64,000 nucleotides of DNA from Mesocentrotus franciscanus (lineage: Eukaryota > Echinodermata > Echinoidea > Camarodonta > Strongylocentrotidae): positions 1,460,637 through 1,524,636 of the forward strand of contig CP137683.1 of NCBI GenBank assembly GCA_037976565.1, in the 5' to 3' direction. Under the pieces are notes generated by a model. That model ran no database searches, was not told the origin of the DNA, and saw only the letters and a list, made by a program, of their open reading frames with translations. Below are positions 47,644 to 58,444 of the stretch, piece by piece. The stretch's first letter is position 1. Each line of letters starts with the position of its first letter. The position numbers and the translations under genes were made by a program.

Positions 47644-47966
47644 TAGGCCTGTCTTCATCAGCTCGAGTGTGCCAAATAACCCGCAATTTTAACTATCCCG
47701 ATCGCAAATTAGCCAGTTAATTTGCGTCTTCATCATCCCACAGTTGCAATTAGCGGGATATTTGGTTGAGAATATCTCGATAAATCTTGGTCTTGTTTCC
47801 AAAATATCCCGCTATTTGGGAAATAGTGGGCTAATTTGCGCTTGACCGAGCTAGTTTGTGATGAGCGTATCGGTCTGGTGAAGACACAATTTCGAGCTTC
47901 GGGATAATATCCCGAGTCTGAAAATAGCGGGTTATTTGGCAAACTCGAGCTGATGAAAACAGGCCT
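47644..47966. mobile_element. Fold-back MITE with 40-bp near-perfect TIRs
   Basis: AGGCCTGTCTTCATCAGCTC...GCCAAATAACCCGC (47645-47684) is matched by the complement of 47927-47966 with two mismatches over about 40 bp. The word TTCATCA also recurs inside (GTCTTCATCATCCC near 47725), as do GCGGGATAT and GGGCTAATTTGCGC palindromic words. 323 bp, non-coding. Confidence 0.85.
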
Positions 47967-49187
47967 TTTGAAAGCAAAAAAGCTCGTAAAAATATTTGTC
48001 ATTTCTGAAGTGCAACCCAATATCACTCTCCCATATATTGGTGAGGGGAGACTACCAGCAGGACTTCAATAATTCACAACTCAGGAGTCCTAGCTCCCTG
48101 GCTTCAATAATGGAAAGTCAGTAATTGAAGGAGTTGGCCAGTGTGGGATCTGCTTTATATCAAGAATGCTCAGCTCATTAAAACATCACTTCAAATATTG
48201 CGAGTGTTTTAATCAGTGTGGGAAAGTGAAGACTTCAATCACCTCCCCTATCAGCCCATGAGTAGAGATATTGCCTACAGTAAAAGAAATCAGTCCTTGG
48301 AAAATGGCGTACAGTTATGGATTTGGTTTTAAATATTTACCTATCAAATTACTGATTCATATTTTAAACATACCATCACAAGTTGACCCTATGGTAGTAA
48401 CTTTAAATGAATTGAAATACAAACTGTTCATCTCACAAGATTACAATATACTGTATTATAAAGCTGGTCTGAATTATCTTCTGCTCTCAACATGCAAAGA
48501 TTTTGTTTTCTTCTTCTTTTTTCTCCTGCTTACACAAATTGTTGAAGAACATGGCAATTTGTCAGTGCAATAGCATGCCGGTATGTACATGTACTGGTAA
48601 TAGCTATTAAATACAAATTTCCAAGAAAGGAATATTAAACTGACCATTTATATGTGATAAAAACATAAAAAGAGGTCAGTATTTCAGGTAAGCTCAAATA
48701 GGTCATGCTTGTTATGCCTGAAAGACCCTTTTCTGAGCCCCTGATAAACGTTAGAACCCACTCTCCCAAGTAGAACGTAATCTCCTATTCACCAGACTAT
48801 GTCTAATAGCTTTCCAGATCAAACCAAAATGACTTTACATATTATAATGTAGATTTATATCAATCTGCTGCAGTATAGGGTTTGCACTTTGCAAGTACTA
48901 CTAACATATGACATGCATTTTGAAGGATAATCATTAATGTATGCTATTCTTTGCTAAATAGGCTTTTGATAGGTACATGTAATAGGCCTATTTTATAACA
49001 AATCAACAACATTCTTCATCGTATTTCAGCAATAAGCTGGGGAATTGCTGAGGTGGAAAGTATCTTAAAATTACTTTATACAATTTCTATTCTTTGACAC
49101 ATACCGATTGCTATTCATTTTTCATTCAAAAGAATATGTTCAAATACTTTAGAAGACTAAATAATCTTCATACAAACAATGATTATG
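47967..49187. other. Non-coding DNA, no gene seen
   Basis: A 100-codon frame at 48271-48573 has no recognisable domain and ends in a Phe/Leu-rich low-complexity stretch. Nothing else. Confidence 0.55.
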
Positions 49188-49682
49188 TTAAAGGAGACAC
49201 CCGAAGAATCAAAAGTGTTTTTAATTGATGCAAAGTTCATATCATTGCGAAGGGGAAGCCTTACTGATCAAATATAACAACTTATCCTCTTCACAATATG
49301 TTTGGGGCCCGCAGTAATCATCTCTCAAAAATGTTAATTTTGAGATCCAGATTTTCTGCCTTCAGCGGTACTCCGCAGAGCGTCAAAATTTGTGACGTCA
49401 CATGCGGGACACGGCTAGCTACATGTACATGTAGCTAGCTTAGCTGGCTGTGTGTTTGTCCAGTATGTGACATCACTTTTCAGAGCTCGCTATGCTTGTG
49501 TGTTTGGCTTACGCTCAGGGGTCTGAGAAAGGTCTTTAAAAATTGCATTTTACGCCTTTCCATGATATCTATATGATTTTTCAGCCAGTTATTCACGTTT
49601 TTCTAGAGAAAATCTTTTCATCCATATATAATTTGTCCATAATTATCAGTTGTCGTGAATTTTCTTCGGGTGTCTACTTTAA
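49188..49682. mobile_element. TTAA-type MITE with TTAAAG(G/T)AGACACCCGAAGAA termini
   Basis: The left end (49188-49208) and the complement of the right end (49662-49682) agree at 20 of 21 positions. The outermost bases are TTAA on both sides. The interior contains TGTGACGTCACATG (about 49391) and a 26-bp perfect palindrome at 49414-49439. 495 bp, no frame with a known domain. Confidence 0.85.
49414..49439. repeat. 26-bp perfect palindrome
   Basis: GCTAGCTACATGT followed by its exact complement ACATGTAGCTAGC, centred at 49426/49427 inside the TTAA-type MITE. It could extrude a cruciform. Confidence 0.95.
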
Positions 49683-52344
49683 ACTTATAACTATGACTAC
49701 CATAAATACCACTGTGTGTCAGGAGCAAAGAGTGTACATGTTAAAGCTTTTCATATAAATAATGTTTCCTGTAAACTTTTCAAAAACTACATACATGTTA
49801 ATTTGACCTGCCCTACAATGTTCAATTGGGAAAGAAATGATATCCAATTATAAAATGAATCATCTAGGTCAGCAGTTCTAATTTAACACAATACATGTAG
49901 TATGAGATCATGTTTTTATTGGAGCATAAATGGATTAAATGTTCACAGACTGTGAAATTAACTCAATTTAGTAGCTCTGAACCATTTGAAGGCATTCTTC
50001 AACAAGGCTGTCATAAACATTCCATACATTCCTGCAAATTTCTCCTTGACCATAAATATCTCTGACTGATATCTGACAAATCATACCTGACAAGCATAAA
50101 ATATTGTAATCAAATGATTATCCTACTATAGAGTTTACAATTTTTTATCTGGAGAAAGGTTATTTTGTGTAGTTCATGGATCCGTGTAGATCTACATATA
50201 TGAGACAGCTAAAAAGGCAAAAAGCATCAATATACACATTTCCAAATATAAGAAGATCTGTGAGAAAGGCTAAAACAAGAATAAAAACCGTACAAAAACA
50301 GGATATCCAAGCACATGGAGACTGGTCACGTGTTCCGCCAATAAAACCTTGTCATGACATTAAAAATCTGGTATCGGTTATAAAAATAAATCGACAAAAA
50401 CTAAAGGGAAATTCAAATGCCTTTTTTCAAATTTGATGTGTTATATTTCTTTAATGCTTTAAGATGCTTGAATGAAATAAATGACTATATTCTGATAAAA
50501 GTTAGAGATATAACTGTAGGTCCATGAACATTGATTATCTAAGCTGTGTAACTATGCAAAGGTCTCAAAGTGGAAGCAGTGGTTGTTACTACAGGAGGGG
50601 CATGTCCCACTTTAATTAAATTATGGCCAAAAAAAAACAGGAAAAAAAAACAGAAAAGGAAAGGAGAGAGGAAAGGAGAAAGGGGGAGGCAACACAACAA
50701 TTGATTGCACCCCTTCCACACCCTCATCCCACTCAAATTCATAAGATTTATCTACACACATACATGGACAGACCAGTGCACCCCCCTGACCCCCTGCAGG
50801 GCCCCTAAATGGCTGGACTCAGGCTACGCCACTGCATTGAAGCATAATGTTTAATACTAAACCGGAATGTCACTGATTCATCACATGATGAAGTGGAGTG
50901 ATTTCTGCGAAACGGAGACCATTCGATGAGTGTGGGAGTGATATTAATGATAATTACTGTCTCGGTTTGGGGCATGTTAATAAGCTCTCCATGTCATTAC
51001 ACATCTAGAAAATGTACTCTAAGCAATACCATCCCATATTTTTTTTGTAATATAAAAGAATTATTGCCATTTAGGCATTTACAGTAATTGTCGAAACCTA
51101 AACAATGTTTTTCAAAAAAATAAACAATTATTGCTATTACTTCCTGTCTAAATCTATTGTCTAATGTAGTCTTGACTTGCAAAAACATTGGTAATTTCCT
51201 TTGATATACTTATCATCTTAACCACACTGTCTTAAAGACACTGCTCAACTATTTGGGTTACACGTATATGGCAAAAAAATCATTTCGAAGTGTCGAAGAT
51301 AGAAGAATGAACAACAACATACACTGTAATAGAGGAAAACACTCTTTTTTTCAAATTATATAGAAGGTAGTTTTCTAAAGAGAAATTTAGAAAGTGCAAG
51401 ATAAAAAATGATAAAATAAATAAAAGATAAACAAATAATGAATAAGCAAAATAAGTTATGAACAGTTTCCTTGAAACTGCTTTCACTTTCACTTGAATAT
51501 TTTCAAATACATATAGGCCTAGTATATTTCATCATTAAAAGCCATCATTTCCACTAAAAAACAAGTACATGTGTATGTACTATGTAGGGCCTATGTAGGG
51601 CTTACTCACAAGCTTAGCTTCTATTGGGGTCCTAAAACAATTCATTATGTGATGTAATCAAGTTAATATGTTGTTTAATGTACTATTACCAGTCTCTTTT
51701 CCATTTAAAAGATTATAATATGTTTTGTGTGGTTTTGAATAAAATTGTCTACACCTCTGTAATTTCTAGCATCAAATAAAATTTAAAAAACGATCATTTC
51801 CATTCAAACAAGCTATTTATCCCAATCTTTAGTTTACAATGACACTAATACCACTAAAACAGCCATAATCACTGTTGGTCTTGTTGGTATAGGCCTACTT
51901 TATTGACACTGCAATCAGGAAATGGAGGTTTGTATATAGGACATGTATCGGTGTGACTCATCCTCTCAAGATGTGCATCATTCCGGGACATAACAACCAC
52001 TTCTGAGACATTTTATTGCTAAATTTGCATAGTCTTCATTATACACACACAATCTTATTATCTTGACAGTGATAACGGGCATACTTGCACGACTTTATAT
52101 ATTTACACAGTAATTCGTCATCACATCAAAATCCCATTCATAGAGACACGGATACATGTACCTTCCATTTGTAAGTTACAAGTGTTTTATCATGAATTAT
52201 TGATGGCTGCTGACAGTCATGAAGTGACTGAGTAATCCTATGGTATATGGGCAACTTCATTTTTGCTACAAATGCATGGACATGTCTTTACTTCCCTACA
52301 AGTACAAATGCTCTTGTTTTATAATAATAAGAAGTTCATGTAAC
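49683..52344. other. Non-coding DNA, no gene seen
   Basis: Includes a purine-rich low-complexity stretch (50625-50690) and a non-repetitive stretch at 50860-51000. No supported gene or bounded element. Confidence 0.55.
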
Positions 52345-52888
52345 TTAAAGGTACTCTGTCCCATTTGCAGGCCAAAAAAATGAAAAGGTTAAATTCCAAC
52401 GGCATTTGAAAGACAATACTAATTTAGAACTTCCCTAAAAAAAGGGGGGCTTGAAAATGTCTTTAAGTGGGAAAATAACGACTATTAGTTGTCGAATCGA
52501 CTTAGGAGCTATAGAGCCAGTAAGTAATAGTCTGATTTTTCAGACCATTGTACCGAATGGTCGTACGTTTTATGCTGCGCAAAGATTCAATCAGTTTAAT
52601 TTTGGCCATTACAAGAAGTGGGTTATTGATGTAGACAAATGCTCATGTACCCTTTACAGCTCATTTTATGTATGTTATTACCAAAGATGAAAAAGCCAGT
52701 CAGTCACTCAATAGTGTCTGACAGTGAAGTCTAGCAAGTAAACGGGTTTCCTTGCATAATTTGAATATTAGGACACTGCTAACATTTAAATTTCACAGAT
52801 AGGACATACATGACATACCTGTATTCATTATTCCTGAAAAGTTCTACAGAATTTGATGTTGGCTGCAAAAGGGACATAGTATCTTTAA
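52345..52888 (+). mobile_element. TTAA-type MITE family M1, copy C (inverted relative to B)
   Basis: 544 bp from TTAAAGGTACTCTGTCCC to GGGACATAGTATCTTTAA; TIRs as in copy B. It is in the opposite orientation to copies A and B. A 79-codon frame at 52451-52690 differs from that of copy B at two residues. Copy C keeps a segment (AATATTAGGACACTGCTAACATTTAAATTTC region) shortened in copy B. Confidence 0.85.
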
Positions 52889-53384
52889 ATCCCCACTGCA
52901 CTACTTATAGCTACTTGCGCCCTCAATATAGCAAACAATGCCTAAGCGGTGACCGTTGGTCCCCATGGTCCCCTTTTTCTTATGTTAATTGAGAGCTGAT
53001 TTGATGAGATTACCACCTGTCAGTGAACATGCAGGGAGGTCTAATCCCTCCTGTCCAAACTAGTGCAGATAGGCTTTAAATAGAGAAACTTCTCCTCATC
53101 TTGACCTGCATGCACAGTGTTCATTGTGTATTTGTAATTTCCATTTGACCCTGTCCCTACAAGTAACAGTTCTATTACTGTTTTATAGCTCACTTCCCAC
53201 CCAAAAAGAATAGGGATTTTCCTAGATGAATCCCTTCAATGAATTTAGCTTGTGGAAAGACCTAACATTTCCCTGTAAGACGAACTTAAGTCCAGGAAAA
53301 TGTTTCATGCCAAGACTAACATGAGTGAAGCCAGTAATAGCAATTGACACCAATCTGCATCTTATTGCATGCCAGATGTACCAC
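52889..53384. other. Non-coding DNA, no gene seen
   Basis: No repeats, frames or motifs with support. Confidence 0.55.
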
Positions 53385-53469
53385 TTCATCCCAATATAGC
53401 GCTTTGAGACCTTGGTGGAAAGCGCTTTATAAGCACCGTTCTATTATTATTATCATTATTATTATTATA
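53385..53469 (+). mobile_element. SINE/LINE 3'-end fragment with (ATT)n tail
   Basis: TAGCGCTTTGAGACC, AAAGCGCTTTATAAGCAC and then TTCTATTATTATT. The GCGCTTTATAAGCAC-(TAT)n end matches the end of the SINE at 60128-60371 (GAGCGCTATACAAGAACCCAC-(TAT)n) in order and style, so this is a 3' fragment of the same or a related family. Confidence 0.65.
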
Positions 53470-56400
53470 AATATCTCTCACTTCCCACAACCTTGCATAC
53501 TCTTGCCAAAATACTTGAGCAACAACAGCCCACGTTCGATGTTAAATGCAGAGTTTATTGAGTAACATCATCGGATCTTCAGAAGGATCTAGCTTGTTGA
53601 TGTCTAAGACTTGACCTATTTTATGACCTGTTCCCTGGCATTCCCTGAAGCTTGGGTTGCAGTATTGCTAAGCAACCAAAGAAGCTTGACACAGATGCAG
53701 GATGAGGAGTAGAGGGGAGGGGCTGCAGTGCTCTAGTTTTCTTAAGGCAAAGGTCTTATTCGTGAAGCTGTTTAGTACAAATACAGTGAGAAGATAAGAA
53801 TTCTCACAACTGGAGCTAAGAGTAATTTCTAGACATGAGAGTAAATTGACATTTTAATCATTTTGTGTTTTGGAAAAAAAATGGAAAGTTGTCTGCTCCT
53901 ACACCACAGAGACATTACAGATTCAGCAAATTTAAATAACCATACCTGTAGTGATTCCAACTTTCAAAAATTCATAACTTTCTCATTTTTTGTTTGTTTC
54001 TTTCAAACTTCTACCAGTCCACTTCTCTGATTTTTTTTTGCTTTCCTCAAGAGTAATTTGCTCTCAAGATTGGATTTTACTTAAAATTTATTAAATGATA
54101 GGGTATAATACCCTTCATGTACCAAGCTTATAATAAAGTTAACCATCTTCCTATATAATAAAGAGGAAGCAAAGAAATTTTGTTGATAAATTGTTTGTTT
54201 ATTCTGTTAAAAATCCTTCCGCAAAAATCAAAGGCCATTCTATGTCTGTTGAGGGCCAGAAGAGGGTTGTCCATTTTACAAGGAGTTACTGCGTTTCTAC
54301 ATGTAGTTCTTACCAGAAAGCATGGTTTAAACCATTGTAAATATTTCCCACTACTTCTAAGTTCTGGAGAATCTCTATCCCATAGACTTGAATGTGACCT
54401 ATATAACCTGCACTCTTCGCAGCCATTCCTATGCTGAATGAAGACTTCTCTCATCACCTCTCAGTCAATACTAGCTTCTCTTTAGGACATCCTATAGGCC
54501 TACATAATCAGGGTCAGTCAGTCAGGGTTTGGCTCACAAGGTCCTTGGCTCAGATCATTCCATAACTATGCATCTCAAAGGAAAGCTACATTAGAGCTCT
54601 AAGTGAGGCCTACAATTCATACAAACATAACTTATATTTTGTTAACAGTGCACCCCCTCCCCCCCCTGCCCCTGCAAAACCCAATCTGGTTGGCCTATAT
54701 AGCCAACTAAACAGAATACATGTGCATCATACTTTCATACCCCCATAAAAAAAGTAGATTGAAATTCAGAAATTGTCAGTGTCCCCCCTCCTGATATTTG
54801 CTAAATAATTTCATTACAAAATGCTTAAATCACCCATTCTATTAAACTATAACTACATGCATATAACAATTTGTTTGTATGATTTTGGTTTCGCTTATTG
54901 GGGGGTGCCAAGATTCAATTTTAAATGTCTGAAGTGGTCACATATATATTTTTAGGGAAAAGATATGACACGTTTCACTTTCTTTAGATCATGAACTTGC
55001 AACATGCAATATGTCCATTTAAATCAATGTCTATTTTAATATGATCAAAGAAAAAGTTCAAAATATCACAGGCCAATATATTTTTCTCACAGTTCTATTA
55101 ACCTACGATGTAGCCTATACATGTACATGTATGGCTCACTTTCGTTAATCAAGTTATCTTTCAATTTCAGTCCTTTGCGTGTGCTCAGTTTCCGCCCAAT
55201 TTACGTGTACGTGTTCAGAGTACACTTCACAGCATCGTAGCATGTCCTTCAATACAGGATGTTCACATAGTACATGCCATTACATAATAACTGATAATTT
55301 AGATAACAACTGACAACTTATACACGTACATTCCAATGCAGGCCTACATGTTAATGGTGTCCTAGCTATGTTGGGCTAACTTGTTTGTTGTTATGTAAAG
55401 AATAAGATCCTGCTGTGTGACTTGATATATCAAAAAAAGTGTTTTGCTCTCTACATGTACATCTACATTTATTTTAGGGACTCCATGCTAGTACCATACA
55501 TGTTTAACATTATATATAAGCTTCAAATATTATTTCTGAAAAGAGATATCACAAGTTAAAATTGAAATTTTCACTCTGAGATACGAGTACACATGACTCG
55601 TGAGTTGTCAGCTGAATACTCACACACAAGTTAACTCTGAATTAAATCGATCTTGGTCCTAAACACATTACCTTTGTACTCAATTTGAATTCTTGGGGGG
55701 GGGATTAAATTCTTGGACACATAACAGATTCCCCTCCTAAATGTACATGTGTGTTACGAAGATGGTTAACCTACAATGTACATGTATAATAATCATTAGC
55801 ATCCTATATTTACTGTTTCAATTTCATTTTTACGGTTGCACTGACAGAATTGCTGGTACATGCGGAAACATAAAACTTCTCTAGACACCCATTTGTCTTG
55901 GCACTCATCTCCATTATATTCCCACATGTACAGTGTGAAGTGCATCATCATGTTGATTTACAGTATGTGTTTCAGCCATATACTGCCTTGAAAAAACCAA
56001 CCACATATCAAAACTGAAACAATGATAACAATGACAGACAATTTTAAATCTTCTTTTTTTATGTGGCTTGAAAGTTCACATGCAAGTATCTGCCCATCAT
56101 GCTTTGGTGGAGTCTGGAGACCAAAAAAGTTTGTATGAGATTCGCCTGAGGCATTAAACTCATCTGCATACCTTTGTACATAATTTCAATGCACTTCTGG
56201 CTTCCATATACATGAACATTAAAAGCTATTTCTTTTGCCTTCATTATACAATGTATGTACATGTAGTCATGTACAGTATAAAAAAACTCATAACAATAAA
56301 GAGAACATGCAGAACTGATGAATCAGCTCATTAATGTTTGGCATCACCAGAGAAGCAGCTTCAGTACACAATTTATGCATTGCCTATTCCAGTAAGATTC

Positions 56401-57177
56401 TATTAATAATAATAGAGCATTGATCGCTATACAAATCTTGAATATATACATGTACTAACACATATACATGTATATGCTATAAGGTCATATTAAAGATAGA
56501 GCTTGAACAACCAAAATGTAGATATGCAGATTAACTAAACAATTTATAAAAGGGAAGTGTTAATACCTTTTTTCAACTCCATTTTATGGCACGAAATATC
56601 CTTGGTTTATACTCCAGTTTCCTTATTTTATCAAATCTATTGAAAACACTTTTTAGGTCAATTTAGTAGTATCAGATTCAGAGGTCAGTATTTAAGACAT
56701 AAGAAGCATACATGTACTAAACATAACAAGTCTAGTCCAAATCTATTGATGTTTTGTTCTTGCCAAAATAAATCAAACCATGCGTAAATAAAATAGAAAT
56801 TAGAAATTGCATGTAGATGTTGTTACCAGTTATATAGCCCATGAAATTATTCAAAATCAAACAGGAAGTGTGTAACAAAAGTAACTTCTGAAGTACTTGA
56901 ATAAATATTTCTGATTTACAATTGTGAATAATGTATAGAAGAAGATAATATCAAGGCATGTACTTATCAACCATGATCTTAAAATGAAAGCCTACTTGAT
57001 CACAAGGTTAATCATGAATGAATGAAACTATTCTCTTTAGCAGTTTCTACTTTCAATCTTCCTTTTACCGTATATATTTCATCATCTCTTTTCAATCACT
57101 TAGCTTTGCTTTAATTTTGCCTTGACCCAATGCAGTTCAAATGTACAGTAAACCATGATGAGTCTATCATCTGTGTA
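53470..57177. other. Non-coding DNA; includes a diverged MITE interior at 53900-54075
   Basis: At 53960-54060 the order TTTCAAAAATTCATAACTTTC, TTTCAAACTTC, CACTTCTCTGATTTTT and TTTC follows the interior of the MITE at 57178-57370, so it is a diverged copy without recognisable ends. Overlapping frames on both strands at 54128-54457 have no domain. ACATGTACATGT motifs occur at 55121 and elsewhere. C-rich and G-rich homopolymers occur at about 54650 and 55693. Confidence 0.5.
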
Positions 57178-57370
57178 TTTAAAGGAAAAGTTCACCCTGA
57201 GATACCATACGTCACAGAGTTGCCAATTTGTGTTTGATTCATCTCACGTTCAAAAATTCATCACTTTCATATCTTTAATTAGTTTTTGCTCAAACTTTCA
57301 CTTACCCGCTTCTTTTATTTTTCTGTTTCTATTAAAACCAACTTAATATAAGGGTAGCCTTTCCTTTAAA
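57178..57370. mobile_element. TTTAAAGG-ended MITE (193 bp)
   Basis: TTTAAAGGAAAAGTTCACCCT on the left; the complement of the right end is TTTAAAGGAAAGGCTACCCT. The interior has TTCAAAAATTCATCACTTTC. I recall near-identical AAAGGAAAAGTTCACCCTGA repeats from sea urchin sequences, but this is memory, not a search. Confidence 0.7.
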
Positions 57371-57497
57371 TAGATTCCCTTTTAAGCTATATTTACATTA
57401 GCCGAATTAATAACTTTTTTGACACATAAGCAAGCACAAGCAAAGAGACAAATTCCTTTCCTACATCATGTAGCACAGCACTGGAACATCTTGAAAG
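57371..57497. other. Short non-coding gap
   Basis: No structure seen. Confidence 0.6.
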
Positions 57498-57866
57498 AAA
57501 AGTACATGTGTGGCGTTTGAGATGAAATAAACAATCTCAAAATATTGATGTATTTCCATTTTCCAATAACTTTAGGGGTTACCATGAGGCAAGAGCTGAG
57601 AGAGAATGAAAAACTTTCCCCATTAAATCTGTCAAAATGTGGGCAGCACATCAGCAATTTAATGACACTTGTACATCTATTATAGAGAAAAGTACATGAG
57701 TAGCCTCTGAGTGAAATAAACAAAAATAATCTCAAAGTATTAATGCCCTTCCAATAATTTTAGGGGCTACCTTTAAGTGTGCGCAGAGAGAAATAAAACT
57801 TTCCCCATTAAATCTGTCCAAATGTAGGCAGTATATCAGCAATAATGACACTTTTACATCTACTTT
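57498..57866. repeat. Tandem duplication, two diverged units of about 185 bp
   Basis: AAAGTACATG, GAAATAAACAA, AATCTCAAA, TTTAGGGG, AACTTTCCCCATTAAATCTG, GTAGGCAG/GTGGGCAG and GACACTT(T/G)TACATCTA occur in the same order at 57498-57684 and 57688-57866. Indels between the units show that the duplication is not recent. Confidence 0.85.
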
Positions 57867-57940
57867 AGATCCTAACTGTGTGCTGGCTCCCAAGCACTGA
57901 GCTATGTTTATATACCTGTACATGTCTTTGCTACCACTCA

Positions 57941-58444
57941 TAGGGTGTGTTTATCATCTCTTTTCTAGCCTATAATCAGCATTTTCAAACGTGATTCAGG
58001 CAAATTTGCAAGTTGATAAACGCAAGCACGTTTTCATATGTCTTTATATATATGTGTACATACTGTATATTGAAACGCCGAAAAAGGTGCATTTTGAATG
58101 TGAGAATAAGCCAGAATCACGTATCTGAGAGATGATAAACGCGTATATATTTCGGAACTTCCCAGGCTAATTTCCAGTGCAGAGGAATAGCGCGCGTCAT
58201 GCGCTATGTCATGTTGTACAAGCATGCCTACATGTACGTATTTGTTCATTGTTTACGGGAGGATGCACACGTTATGTTATGGGCCGGGCCGCTAGCTATA
58301 GCTAGCTCCATATACATTATATGCACCGGCGGGCGATTAAATTTTTAAAAAGCGCGCCCTAGTTGAGCTCCGAGCAACTCTCTGCTTCCCGGGTCAAGGC
58401 CTTCATTTCGAATTGTGACGAGTTGATAAACGCGACATCCCCTA
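57941..58444. mobile_element. Fold-back element, TAGGG..GTTTATCA termini
   Basis: TAGGGTGTGTTTATCATC at the left; the complement of the right end is TAGGGGATGTCGCGTTTATCAACTC, similar with a 4-5-bp insertion. GATAAACGC recurs at 58015, 58134 and 58424. The internal order CCTATAATCAGCATTTTCAAACGTGATT parallels CCTAGAATCACGGTTTTCAAAGACG of the element at 4666-5086, suggesting a related scaffold. CpG-richer than its surroundings. Confidence 0.55.

Noticed and set aside
53341..53469. Exon-like AG...GT boundaries around the GCGCTTTGAGACC stretch
   Set aside because: The stretch matches a SINE/LINE 3' end with an ATT tail, so splice-like dinucleotides are incidental.
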